Shown here: positions 10,162 through 20,714 of the stretch, piece after piece
Numbering within the stretch: position 1 is the first letter of the stretch
How the letters are laid out: every line of letters starts with the position of its first letter
Assembly (NCBI GenBank): GCA_009763385.1
Contig: CM019829.1
Location: 39,535,705 to 39,599,704 of the forward strand
Direction of reading: 5' to 3'
Length of the DNA: 64,000 nucleotides
Source: Coix lacryma-jobi var. lacryma-jobi
Lineage: Eukaryota; Streptophyta; Magnoliopsida; Poales; Poaceae
Notes under the pieces: model-generated
Databases searched by the model: none
The model's input: only the letters and a program-made list of their open reading frames with translations
What the model was told of the DNA's origin: nothing
Made by a program: the position numbers and the translations under genes

Positions 10162-11856
10162 GGTATGGTTTTACTTTTAAATTTTCCCTTCAAATTTCCC
10201 TTTTTTTGAATAAATAACATATGTCATGCATGTAACTAAAAAAAACAGTTATCATTAGTTATATGCATAGGTATATGTTAACTTAGTTAGAACAATAAAA
10301 TATCAAAATAGGATAGTTTCCCTTTTCACAACATTAGATAGTTTCCCTTTTTAATAAAATGAGAACAAGAGCTCCGACTGAGAAAAAGAAGATCTTTCAC
10401 CAAGCAAGAAGCAAGCTTGGGGGAGACTCCCGCTCCAATAAGGTATGTCTCAAGCCTACACTTTACATTCAGTTCTTAAATTCTATATCTTTTGAATGTC
10501 ACATGCTTGCCTAAATAACCACTCCATGAATAAAATTGATAATATCTGCTTAAACAAGTTGAAACCTGAATAAGATTTGAAATATGTCATGCAAATGCTG
10601 TTGTTATGGTTTGAATTACTGGTCTTATCTAAGTTGTAGCTTTTGTGGGTTGCACATGCTTTAACTGAAATCATGCTTAGTGAATAAAGTTAGTAAGAAA
10701 TGGAGTAATTATTTAAACTTGCTAAGGTGAAATTAGGACCTAATCTGGAGGATTTCTTTTAAAAATTATGAAAACCTTGCTAAAAGTTCCTCCTAGACTT
10801 TATCCCATCCCACCACCAGCCAAATATTTGTTAGTCATTAGTCAAAACCACAAAGAGCTTTGTTTGTGTTGAGCTTTGTTAGACCTCATAGATCTTAGTA
10901 GAGAAGCTTATCATATCTTTTGAATCAAGATTCACGCACACCCACCATAATTTGCCTACTTTCCACTTTGGAAGTTTGCAACCATCAAATAAATTGCTTA
11001 TTCTCTATACCGGAGATATGCAATACCCTGCCAAACATCCCATTGCTAGCCTTATGCTTATTCCTACCCTGGGAATAAGCATTTCTCCCTCTTCCCCCTT
11101 TTCATTTCAAAAATCCTTTCCTATAGATGTTTGGGAAATCTAGAGCCAAAAGAGAGAAAAAATGAGCAAAGTAGCTCAAGAAAGGACTATGTCCTAAAGA
11201 AAAAAAAGTGAGCAAAGTAGCTCAAGAGAAGACTATGTCCTAAGAAAATGTGAGGACACATCTTTTGTCTACTCACTATGTATCCAAAAAAAGAGAGAGA
11301 GAGAGAATTATCATTAGCTCTAGACCCCAGAAATTAACTAGGAAGGATTACGTAATATCTCTCTATACACTTCCACATAACCACACATGCACATCTTGAT
11401 CAATTTTTATGATTTGCTGCTCCTTATGATATGAGTGTCTAGCTTAGCAATAAACATCAGGCAGTTTGCTCATGGTTCTTAGCCTTCCTATAACTCCACA
11501 TATCATTCTTTAGAAATAGGAGAGCCTACATTTTGGCCTAAGTGAGGATTTAAACACCATTGAGTGATGGAGTGAATCTTGGAGGACTTAAGCAAGTTGT
11601 TATCTTTTGAAAACCTTGAAAAACCTCCAGACAGAATCCTAGTCAAACCTAAGCAAGATAAAAGTTTCCTATCTACTGCTTTATTTCACTCTTGCATGTT
11701 TGAAGTGAAAAGCTATAAGCTCCACATTGCTATGATTAATGATATATGCTAAGTTATTTCTCACTATACAATATGCACTTGCAGACATCTTAAGTTGCTA
11801 TCCATTTCATGCTCAATGCTTAAACCGCATTGTTGCTCGAGGACGAGCAACAGGTT
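10162..11856 (+). other. Non-coding internal region of the Athila-like element
   Basis: About 1.7 kb of AT-rich sequence occupies the place of the missing pol. I see no domain and no long frame on either strand. It holds an imperfect direct repeat of period 46 (gagcaaagtagctcaaga near 11164 and 11210). Just before the purine tract is a perfect 8-bp stem, GTTGCTCG/CGAGCAAC (11832-11851), a feature I associate with Athila-type elements at this place. Confidence 0.65.
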
Positions 11857-11870
11857 AGCTTGGGGGAGCT
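11857..11870 (+). promoter_or_regulatory. Polypurine tract of the Athila-like element
   Basis: AGCTTGGGGGAGCT abuts the 3' LTR start TGTTGACGG at 11871. It is the second-strand primer site and confirms plus orientation. Confidence 0.85.
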
Positions 11871-13582
11871 TGTTGACGGTCCTTAAACACCTGTTTTACC
11901 ATCAACATTTGACCCTAAAGTCCACCAAAAAGGCATGAAATGTAGTCAAATAGGTTTCAAACTAACCAAATTCCACATGTCCATAGAATTTTATTTGAAT
12001 GCAAGGATGAAAGGCGGTTGCTAGGACATGCAACCGACCTCCATACCGCCTTGGACAACCACCTGGAGGCCGTAGGATCAACAACGAAGCATCCAACGGC
12101 CAGGAGACTGGCGGCCACCAGTAGGGGGTGGCGCCCGCCACCTGACCTAACCCTAGGTCGGTTGGCTGCCCCCTATAAGTACCCCCCTCACTCCTCAAGA
12201 CTATAAATACCCCCCTGAGGCATCAGTACCACACCACACCAAGAGAAGCAAAGCAAGAGAAGCAAGTGAGAGTTAGGTTAGAAGCTCAGAGAGCTTAGGC
12301 AAGTAGGTACCTAGTAGAGCAAGGCATTCTTGCCCTCGCGGAAGCGCTGCTCAAGGCTTAGCTCAAGAGTAGAGGCGTGTGAGTGATCGGTCCTGGAGCT
12401 GGGAAGAGTCTTCCTTCATCTCCAGTTCAGGTTTTGCTCTTGTTACTCAAGCACTAACTATATTCTAGTTCATCATTCCAAGTATTACTTTATTCTACTT
12501 ATCAGTATTGAGTGGTATACTTGATTGATTGCTTGAGTGCCTAGCTATCCTACAGTTCAATTCACTTAGCCATAGTAGTTAATCTCTAGTGAGCTTAGTG
12601 TTTGATCTTTGCCAATAGGTTGCTTAGTTAGTTTAGTGTTTATCTTATTAAGTCAAGTATTTTCTCTGACGTCCGCAAGGGTGTCTCTATTCAAAGCTAG
12701 GATAGAGATAGTTAGAATATAGTTAAGCGTGGTGTTAGTTATAGACTTACCTTCAGATACGGCTGGACCCCTGGATAGCTGTGGTAGCAAGCAGGTGGTG
12801 ACAGCCCTGTGCGCCTTGAATTCCACCAGGTAGTTGGCCCAGTTTAACAGTAAGGCTCGTTGTGCTAGCGTTCAACCTAAGTAAGTGGTAAAGGCTAGTA
12901 CGCCTCGATTCTTGACAAGATAGGAATAAAACTGTACTCAACTTAGTTGCTTTTTTGTCTTTTGCCTGCCCTGCTTCGTAACTATCTTGCTTCGTAGTTA
13001 TCTTGCTTGGTAGTTATCTAGGATTAGTTATTAGTAGATAGTAGTTTAGTTATCCTTAGCTACTCTTATTTTACCATCTACCTATCCATCCACCTTACCT
13101 TAGCCATCCATATCATCCTTACCTATCCACCCATACATTCTTTCTAGCCTTACATCCTTTCTCTTCCCTTTCCCCTTTTCTTATTTCTTCGACTCTCATC
13201 CCCTCCTTGACTCGACTCATACACCACCCTAGCCTTCCCTTGGGATCAAATAAATCGACACCTGGTACTCCCAGGCGAAGTGCTACTACGATAGTTCTGT
13301 GCGCTTGCAGAATCTCCTCCTGGTAGATTGCATTATCTCTAGCTAGCTCCTACTAGTGTCGGGATTGACAACCCCGCTTGGCATTAGTAGATAGCTGCTT
13401 TAGCTCCACTCCTTTAGGTATAGTGACCGGTCTTGCTTCAAGCATTTCTGACGCCGTTGCCGGGGACAGACTCCATAGTCTACTCCTAGTAACAACGTTA
13501 GCAAGTGCCAACAAGCATTCCTGGGCCGTTACCGGGGATAGTTGCCTAGCTCTATCTTTAGTGAAGCTAAGAACTACCAACA
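11871..13582 (+). repeat. 3' LTR of the Athila-like element, 1712 bp
   Basis: It aligns with 6145-8115 except for one deletion of about 259 bp joining gaatgca to aggatgaaagg. That deletion removed the three 20-bp-spaced GTGGCGCCCGCCAC palindromes. It ends at ...accaaca followed by the duplication acgtg. It keeps the two primer-site-like copies near the end (about 13448 and 13520). Confidence 0.9.
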
Positions 13583-13587
13583 ACGTG

Positions 13588-13650
13588 CGCATCAAACTAG
13601 TTGACAATCACTCATCATCTCAAGATCCGACATACACCCATGTATCCGCA
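13588..13650 (-). repeat. 5' LTR of the SIRE-type derivative, remaining 63 bp
   Basis: It matches 2599-2661 almost base for base and ends at the same ...atgtatccgca. It is the displaced terminal piece of the LTR at 4247-6144. The following ataaa (13651-13655) is the presumed target duplication of the SIRE-type element; its partner lies outside the window. Confidence 0.85.
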
Positions 13651-13664
13651 ATAAATACTCCTAA

Positions 13665-15242
13665 TGTTAACACCAGATTTTCGCACGCACAAGCTTATGA
13701 CAGGTGGACCCAATCGATAGTGAAAAAGGGATTCGGCGAGCAACCAAGTGGATGGTTAGCCTTCAGAGTCTTCGGCAAACGTCTATGCGGTCGGCTATTT
13801 TACGAGGCGATGGCTCCATTCGGAAACATGGATATGGCAGGTGAAAGCCGGCCTGCACGGAGGACACGTGGCGATGAAAGACGCCGAAGAGATTAGGAAT
13901 AGGATTTGTGTCTTTCCATGTTTTATTATGCAAATCATAATTGTCTAGGACTCGTATTTCATCTAGGGTATAAATATAAGCCCTCGACCATTGTAAAATT
14001 GTTCACAACCATATCAATACAAACCGGCCCCGTGCCATCTTCGAGTCCTTAGTCGTGTCGTTGAGTTCTTCGAGAGGAATCATCGATCCGTCGACCTCCG
14101 TAAGTCCCGGCAACCTTGCTATCATGTCTAGTATCATGCGGTGGATTTAGATATGATGCAAGTAGTCTTGTTCGTTAGGCTTAGTATCGTGCGGCGAATT
14201 TAAGCTTATGACGGGAGGTTTTTGCTTATGCCTTGTATCGTGCGGCGGATTAAGTCATGGGTAAAAATAGTTATCGGCTCTATTAGATTTGGTAGATCTG
14301 ATAGATTCATTAAGTTATCATGTGTTATTTGTTTTATTATTTAATTCTTGTAACACTCTTTTGCCCAATCTAGATTGATCTTTGTTCGGCCCTGTTTTAC
14401 AAGCTCGCTTGTGTTTCGTTAATCATAAGATCATGACGGCCGAATCAACTTTCTATCTAGATTGTTACATGTTGTGGGTTCATGCATGTCAATCACGGTT
14501 AGGCTTTGATGGAACTGGGTATCGTGCGGCAGATGCAGGTTTTAGATTGGTTTAATCATGTTTGCTTGTATGTTCCTTCTTCATGGACCCCAACTCGGCT
14601 AGTTTGCCGATCTTGGTTAAGCTTACGCGAGTAATGAGTTTTTTATAGATCTGTTCAAATACATGCATGCTTTTAGCTTGTTATAATTAGATTGTATCAT
14701 GCGGTGGATTAATCTAATTATAAGAAGTGGTGTAGACTTATGGCAAGTGGTATCATGCGGTGGATTAGCTTCGCTTGAGTTTATGCTTGACGGGTTTATG
14801 AAGGCTAGACGTGCGACAGACTAGTTGGATTAACCTATGCATGTGTTATTTGAATAGATTTATATTTGCAAGTTACCTGTTTACAATTTTTTAATGATAC
14901 CTTTCATCTGTTCAAGCATGTCTTTCTTCACATGTACATTCGGCAGTTAATATGCTTTACATGCCCTGTTCTCATACTAACCGAATGACTTTATAAACAT
15001 GCTTTAACAGACAGCTTCTATAGCTGTGTGCCGTCGTGATTGACTTTCAAAGCCGTACATATGGAACTGTCTGGTCTCAACCGGCATGTTCCAGTGGTAT
15101 TCTCACAGTTTTATCCCTTGTTGGTTTTCAGGTCAAACCGACTGGCACGTCTCCGGATTCAACACACTCCGGGCACCCGATTGAAGCCAGCTTTTTTGGC
15201 TTGCTGTGTGTGAGGCGCGACGCGTCACGTTTTGCGTCAGCA
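13665..15242 (+). repeat. 5' LTR of the 13665-23214 element
   Basis: It starts TGTTAACACC and ends ...gtcagca. It carries a TATA box at 13969-13978. Six copies of a gtatcrtgcggyggatt motif lie at 14131, 14184, 14235, 14519, 14694 and 14750. The stretch matches 21637-23214 without length differences. Confidence 0.92.
13969..13978 (+). promoter_or_regulatory. TATA box of the LTR promoter
   Basis: GTATAAATATAAG lies about 300 bp into the LTR, with a conserved purine-poor leader after it. The same box is at about 21941 in the 3' LTR. It is the likely core promoter for element transcription. Confidence 0.6.
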
Positions 15243-15249
15243 CACTTTT

Positions 15250-15268
15250 TGGCATGCCCGGTGGGACC
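15250..15268 (+). promoter_or_regulatory. Primer-binding site
   Basis: TGGCATGCCCGGTGGGACC starts eight bases after the 5' LTR end. It is of the TGG...GGTGGGACC type seen in several grass Ty3-gypsy elements. I cannot name the tRNA with certainty. Confidence 0.7.
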
Positions 15269-15281
15269 ACTCTGTTTCAAG

Positions 15282-16981
15282 ATGCCTAAGATCAGCGACG
15301 ATCAGATTTTGGATGTGACCACGGATGACTTGCCACCAGATCTGAAAAGTTTAGTACAACAGACTTGTGATGAACTTCAGCGCAAGTGCCTGATGACTCT
15401 TTCCAAGAACAAGAGCGGCAAGATCTTCCAGAAGCAACCGTTCCCAAAGATTCTTCCTCATCACCAACCCGAATCATCCGACAGCACTGAGGAAGAAGCT
15501 ATTCAAAAAATGTCCGGAATAATGTACAAAGCTGTATCGGAAGCTATGACCAATCATGAGTCAGCTTTCTTGAATACCTTTCGTGTTGTTATGGTCGGTA
15601 TTTTTGGTCCATCAGTGGATAAACGCTTTGAGGAGGCCGCTGGTCCAATGCAGGGACCGCTGTTGTTCCCAGTACTTCAGCGTCGAAGGATTGCCGAAGA
15701 TGGCGGAGCTGGCACAAGCACAGGTGGGATAGTCCCTCATGAGACGCAACAATCTCCCCAAACTTATGGCCAGGTCACATTCGGCACGACAGGGAATGTC
15801 CCGCAATCTGCTTCCAGGGTGTCTCCTGCAGCGAACAGGATACAAAGGAGTATGTTTGGAGATGGATATCAGGAGTTTATTGATTATAACTCGATCAATG
15901 CTGTTCCAAATCCAGGCTACAGGAGTTCAGCAGGGCACATCTTGGAGGACAAACACAAGCGGCTCCTGATTCGAGTGTTGACCTCATCATGCATAGGATG
16001 GCTGATATGATGCAAAATCAATTCGGCTTAAAGCCAAAGAATCAGCCATATGCTTACAAATCTCCTTACCCAGAGTGGTACAATCGGGTAGCACTTCCTC
16101 CAAGGGTAAAACCTCCTACTGATTTTACCAAGTTTTCGGGTCAGAATGACACCAGCACTGTAGAACACATCAGCCGATACTTGATGCAACTTGGAGAGGC
16201 ATCTACAGATGAAGCTTGGAGGATTCGGTACTTCCCATTGTCATTGACAGGACCAGCCTTCTCATGGTTCACTTCTCTGCCAGCAAATTCTATTAACACA
16301 TGGGCAGAGCTAGAACAGAAATTTCACTCGTATTTCTTTACGGGTACCAGTGAGAAGAAGTTGGTCGATCTCATGAGTCTGAAGATGAAACCTAACGAGA
16401 CACCACAAGAATATCTACGCAGATTCAGGGAAACCAAAAACCTTTGCTATTCCCTGAACTTGCCAGATGATCAATTGCCAGGGATAGCCATAGCCTGCAT
16501 GTTGCCGAATATTAAGGAGAAGCTATTCGACATGGAGTTTGATGACCTCGGACAGCTATCACAACGGTTAGCAATGATGAGTAGCCAAGCCCAAGGGTTC
16601 AGAAGGAATAATCAGTTCCAGAAGGGCGATGTGGCTGTCGAGACGTATCAGGCTTTCTTAGAAGAAGCAGCTGAATACGATGATGAAGATGAGATAGCTG
16701 CAGCCGAAATAGTCTGGGCTAAAGAGCCAACTCAAGTCAACCAGCGATGGCTGAGACAACAAAAAGGTGCTTAAGACTTTGATGTTTCCAAGTCAGATAA
16801 ATTATTTGAGTACTTATTGAAGGAAGGACGCATCAAGTTGCCGGAGGGTCATCCTATGTTGCACTCTGAAGGGGTCAAGGACAAGAAGTATTGCGGTTTC
16901 CATAATACCAGGTCCCACTCTATAAATGATTGTCGAGTGTTCAGAGTGCGGATTCAGAAAGCTATCCAGGACGGCATCTGA
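15282..16981 (+). pseudogene. gag: Ty3-gypsy gag, frameshifted and interrupted
   Basis: The frame opens at the ATG at 15282 (MPKISDDQILDV). A frameshift near 15940 moves the reading to the frame that continues to 16774. This second part holds the gag core: EAWRIRYFPLSLTGPAFSWF, then WAELEQKFHSYFFTG and PQEYLRRFRETKN. A TAA at 16772-16774 interrupts it, but the same frame continues to a TGA at 16979-16981 and includes a zinc-knuckle-like YCGFHNTRSHSINDC at about 16890-16935. The product would assemble RNA-containing particles. This copy is not translatable as one protein. Confidence 0.82.
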
Positions 16982-17031
16982 GGTTTGATGGAAAGATGAA
17001 AGTTGATGATAGCCCTTTTGGATAGAATACT

Positions 17032-17679
17032 GTGTCCTTCTCTGTTAATATGGTTAACGCAGCTGACTCCAGGTTCAAAAATAAGATGAATGTGTTAACC
17101 TCTGATAGAGCGAGAGAAGCTGGTATTGTTGACCCTGATCGGCAAATCGCAGATAAAGAATTTCAGCAAAAAGTTTGGTTCCAAAATAGCCGAACTGAAA
17201 GGGGTGAAACCTCCAGGCCCAGGGTCACGATGCGCATTCTGTTGAATAAGTGGCGTCGGGAGCAAGAGCGATACCAAAAGCAGAGGTTTCATGAAGAACA
17301 AAAGTTCCTAGAAAAACAGCGGAGGTACAAAGAAGAAATATACCGAGAAGAGCGAGAAGATATGAGGGAGCAAGAACAGTCTCATTGGGACTGCTCGTTC
17401 TTCAAGTATTGCTGGAACGAAGACTTGAAACTGCCTGCCAAGAACAACTGCCCTGAATGCAGTGATCAGTATTCTGAATATAGGCAGTCTCGAGTCAACT
17501 GCCGTTTAGTCCATGAAAGGCTTGGGGAGCGGGTCCCTGAGGACAATCGGCGCTTAAAAATAAATAATTCCGAGGATTGGCAGAGAAGAGAATTTGCCGA
17601 TCAAAGTTGGGCTTGCACTGGAGAAGAGGAGTTCCGCGAGTATGTCTGGCAGAGAGGACAGTGGTGTCCACCAGGATAG
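17032..17679 (+). CDS. Charged linker frame between gag and protease
   Basis: An open frame of 215 codons rich in Arg, Glu and Gln (KWRREQERYQKQRFHEEQKF) that predicts a long helix or coiled coil. A Cys/His cluster follows (WDCSFFKYCWNEDLKLPAKN, then CPECSDQ), reminiscent of a zinc-binding site. Its place between the zinc-knuckle end of gag and the protease suggests it is part of the polyprotein rather than a separate gene. I do not recognise a named domain. The next frame, from 17701, is offset. Confidence 0.5.
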   Translation: MSFSVNMVNAADSRFKNKMNVLTSDRAREAGIVDPDRQIADKEFQQKVWFQNSRTERGETSRPRVTMRILLNKWRREQERYQKQRFHEEQKFLEKQRRYKEEIYREEREDMREQEQSHWDCSFFKYCWNEDLKLPAKNNCPECSDQYSEYRQSRVNCRLVHERLGERVPEDNRRLKINNSEDWQRREFADQSWACTGEEEFREYVWQRGQWCPPG

Positions 17680-17700
17680 AGGAAAAGCCAGAAAAGAAGG

Positions 17701-18498
17701 GTGCAACGCCTAAGGAACAGAGAGTTAGAACAGGCAGGCACCAAGGCAAGACGAGTTTGGCGCCTTAAAGAGAAGCCGGATGGAGGTGATCGTTCGGCTG
17801 ATGCATGCATGACTTTCTTTCTTCCATCAGAATTCATAGCTCCCGAAGGCCAAAATGTCCAAGAGGAAGTGTATTCGGATTTCGACGAAGATGAATTCCA
17901 GGGTTTGTTGGCTCATCTTGTTTTGGCTCAACGGACAGTATTTGATAAACCAGCTAAGCATCGACACTTGAAGCCATTGTATATGAGGGGGTATGTTAAT
18001 GGCAAGCCATTGACCAAGATGTTCATTGATGGAGAAGCTGCTATAAATATCATGTCATATACAACCTTCAGAAAACTTGGGATGTCAAGTGAAGATTTAT
18101 TGAAGACTGACATGGTGTTAAGAGACTTTGTTGGTAATTCTTCTAACACTCGAGGGGCAGTTCATGTTGAATTGACGATCGGATTCAAGACCTTGATTAC
18201 TACCTTCTTCGTCATTGATGGCAAGGGGGCATACAGTTTGCTATTAGGAAGGCATTGGATACATGCAAACTGCTGTATACCATCAACTATGCACCAATTC
18301 CTCATCCAGTGGATTGGAGATGACGTTGAAATCGTCCATGCTGATGATTCGGTGAGTATTGCTAATGCGGAACCCATCTACTGGGAATATGATGGTGTCG
18401 AGTGTTTCTCTGGAAGAGCATGGGAGGCAGGTCCTGTAAATGTTTTTGACGAGGACCAACAGTCGATTCAGACGATCGGCTCTCAGAGTAATTTTTGA
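17701..18498 (+). CDS. Aspartic-protease-like frame
   Basis: An open frame of 265 codons. The centre reads LYMRGYVNGKPLTKMFIDGE followed by AAINIMSYTTFRKLG, the retropepsin fold start in which the family's D-x-G-[AS] triad appears here as DGEA. Downstream YSLLLGRHWIHAN matches the second conserved strand (xLLGRxWL). It would cleave the polyprotein. The frame ends at TGA 18496-18498, before RT. The replacement of the Gly after Asp-Gly by Glu, together with the absence of RT downstream, suggests a non-functional copy. Confidence 0.7.
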   Translation: MQRLRNRELEQAGTKARRVWRLKEKPDGGDRSADACMTFFLPSEFIAPEGQNVQEEVYSDFDEDEFQGLLAHLVLAQRTVFDKPAKHRHLKPLYMRGYVNGKPLTKMFIDGEAAINIMSYTTFRKLGMSSEDLLKTDMVLRDFVGNSSNTRGAVHVELTIGFKTLITTFFVIDGKGAYSLLLGRHWIHANCCIPSTMHQFLIQWIGDDVEIVHADDSVSIANAEPIYWEYDGVECFSGRAWEAGPVNVFDEDQQSIQTIGSQSNF

Positions 18499-19200
18499 AT
18501 AGCTGATGGCAATGGAGGAAAATTGGAATCAGGTTTCGTATCGGCTGACAAGGAATAAAGTGTTGGTGGTGAAGCCGAAGCAAGATCAGTATATGCGAGT
18601 TTGGTCCAGATTATAGATCTTCTGAAAGAATTCTGCATATTTCTCCATTGCCAAAGCTAAGGGAGGATCAAGAGTTCATGTGAGGTGACGTACAACAGAA
18701 GGTCTTGATGAAATTGAAGAATATATGAAGGCACTTCCACAACTTGGTGATCGTTTCAAGTTGTACGTGGCGGCCGATAGCCTTACAGTAGGATCGGCCC
18801 TTACATTAAGTTTAAAGGGAAAAGATGAGTAGCAGCTAGCTTGAGCTGAAAATGTTAGACCCAGAGGAGGGTATTCGGCTGTAAAGAAATTTTGTTCGTA
18901 TATGCGTCACTCGTGGACTAAGTCGGCACTATTGGTTAAAAGCCGAATGCGTGGAGATTGTATGAGGAACGGATTCAAGAATATTTATAGCCGATGCAAA
19001 GCATCGCCTTTAGCAGAAAAAATGTTCAAAGAAGTTTGAGTTATAGCCGATATTATTTGTATCGCCTTTAGTACAAGATGTTCATAACCTTGGTGACCCT
19101 AGCATTTTTTCAAGTTGATAGATTTATCGGGGGAAGAGAAAGGTGAAGCGCAGTAAGTAAGATGTCGAGCGACATGACATGTCAAAAACGAGATCTAATC
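18499..19200 (+). pseudogene. Remnant of RT/RNase H
   Basis: No long frame remains. A short stretch near 18725-18830 reads like the start of a Ty3-type RNase H (YMKALPQLGDRFKLYVAADS). The stretch just upstream (near 18590-18650) reads like pol linker. Stops and frame changes separate the pieces. Nearly all of RT, RNase H and integrase is gone. This is the collapsed pol of the element. Confidence 0.5.
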
Positions 19201-19350
19201 GGCTAAGATGACGTCATGTGTTCGGGAAACATTTTCTCTGAAGGGATATTGCAATCAGGAAAAATCACTGAGAGATAAAAATGGAATTATTCAGAGAAGA
19301 ACAAGTTTCATCTATTACAAACTTCATTCGCGGATCTGCCCTAGTACAAA

Positions 19351-19910
19351 CTACTCTTGGAATAATTTGATCAGAATGGATTTTGGATCAACAGTCTCGG
19401 CGATAGCAGCGGCATGATCATCATAAATTTCAAGGTCTTCAAATTTATCCGGGTCGCCGCCTGCGAAACCAACTGGTAGAGAAGAGTAATCTTCTTTGGT
19501 ATAGGAACTCATTGCCACTAGCCCGAGGGATACCCCGGCATGCACACCTTGGATGATGGCCTGATCTATTCGGCCATCGACAGCATCAAGACGAGCTTCG
19601 GCTGAGTCCCCATGGGTGTTCACCTTGATAGCGATTCTATTAACCGCCGCTTTCAGACGGTCATTCTCTGCAGAAAGAGCTGGCAAGAAGAAAAGATATA
19701 TTAGGCAAAAGCAGACTCAATCGGGAGAAAGAAAAGAACCAAGACTGCGCTAACCTGTAATGATGCTGCAGAGTTGCTTTCGTTGGTCTACCCATTCAGC
19801 TTCCTCAATACCATGTTTCTTGGATGCATTTTCCAGTTCCTTTCGGGCTTTATCCCTTTATTCACGGTACCGAAGGGCATCCAGACGGGTCTGCTAAAAT
19901 GATTATCAGA
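19351..19910 (-). CDS. Antisense frame A of the Ty3-gypsy element (spliced, coiled coil)
   Basis: On the minus strand an upstream segment (about 19900-19750, coiled-coil-like, ending QRKQLCSIITG) is followed by gttagcg..., then a pyrimidine-rich tract and ...ttgccag at 19688. The exon then begins CTCTTTCTGCAGAGAATGACC and runs to 19351. The second exon holds ALSAENDRLKAAVNRIAI and a tail with GVSLGLVAMSSYTKEDY. One in-frame stop lies in the upstream segment (YRE, stop, RDKARKEL). I do not recognise a domain family. The layout matches frame B at 20715-21344. Some Tat elements carry antisense genes here; their function is unknown. Confidence 0.5.
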
Positions 19911-20714
19911 TTCAGAATCTAATGGCCTAGGGAAAGAATTGAGAAGCTGTTGGAGCTACCGTTTCTGGAAGGGGAACCCAAGTTTGGCTAGAGGAAGACT
20001 CCATCCTGAAAAGAAGATGGACGGTGAATCAGAAATGGATAGATAATGAGAGCTATCGCAAGGGGGCAAGAAGCTAATTTCTTACCTATGACGCCGAAGC
20101 ACGAGCAAAGGGTTTCCTCTCTGGCTTGAGCTAAAAGCCGAGAAATGGAAGGTTCGCAAGTCAAACTGTTTGGTCGGAGTCAAGAGCGATGGCCTATCTA
20201 AGATCATATTTATAAGACCATGGCTTGCATACTGAAAATCAAGCGTCAGAGTGAAATTTTTTGCAGTTTATGGGCCGTTATCGGGCCAGGCCGAATTTTT
20301 GATGACTGGAAGAGGCAGTGACTCCAGAATCGGGAAACCGATACGATTCGGTTAAGAGTTGTTCAGTTTTATTCGATTTTTTGGGAACTCGTATTACCGA
20401 TTAGCGCTGAGTTCAGAAGATTGAGAATGAAAGAGTCTCATGAGTAATATTATCCTGGTGTCATCATGGATCAAGAAAAGATTGAAGACTTTGGTGATCA
20501 GTTACAGCAATTACTTGTAAGACGGGGATAATCGGCATGATTATCAGCAATAGCTGATGTAATGTGCATCGTTACTAGGGAAAAGGTAAAATTGATGGCT
20601 GATGCACAAGACAACACGTACATTGATCTCGAAGGATCAATCACAGATTGATTTCAGGAGGACGGACAAAGGCACTTCTTATTTACAAAAGAGGGAACAA
20701 ATTACGGTGGGAAA

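Larger units (their letters stand above)
6145..13582 (+). mobile_element. Non-autonomous Athila-like Ty3-gypsy element (gag and protease only)
   Basis: LTRs start TGTTGA at 6145 and 11871 and end ...accaaca at 8115 and 13582. The flanks are a perfect 5-bp duplication acgtg (6140-6144 and 13583-13587). A tRNA-Asp-type primer site follows the 5' LTR and a purine tract precedes the 3' LTR. Gag and an aspartic-protease-like frame are present (8288-9956). RT, RNase H and integrase are absent, so about 1.9 kb between protease and 3' LTR is non-coding. Copying would need enzymes from a related full-length element. Confidence 0.9.
785..13650 (-). mobile_element. SIRE-type Ty1-copia derivative, gag only, split by an Athila-like insertion
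   Basis: On the minus strand the order is 5' LTR (13650-13588 then 6144-4247), primer site, a broken partial gag (4183-2662), then a 3' LTR (2661-785). The two LTRs align over almost their whole length and are bounded by TG...CA on the plus strand. No protease, integrase or RT is present. Gag runs straight into the 3' LTR, so pol was deleted. The Athila-like element at 6145-13582 interrupts the 5' LTR. The outer end of the 3' LTR is hidden behind the Athila-like LTR that ends at 784. The gag fits the SIRE/Maximus group of Ty1-copia elements (lineage is inference). Confidence 0.8.

Noticed and set aside
14120..14780. Repeated gtatcrtgcggyggatt words considered as a satellite
   Set aside because: Spacing is irregular (51 to 284 bp) and the copies are confined to the LTR pair, so this is a motif cluster and not a satellite.
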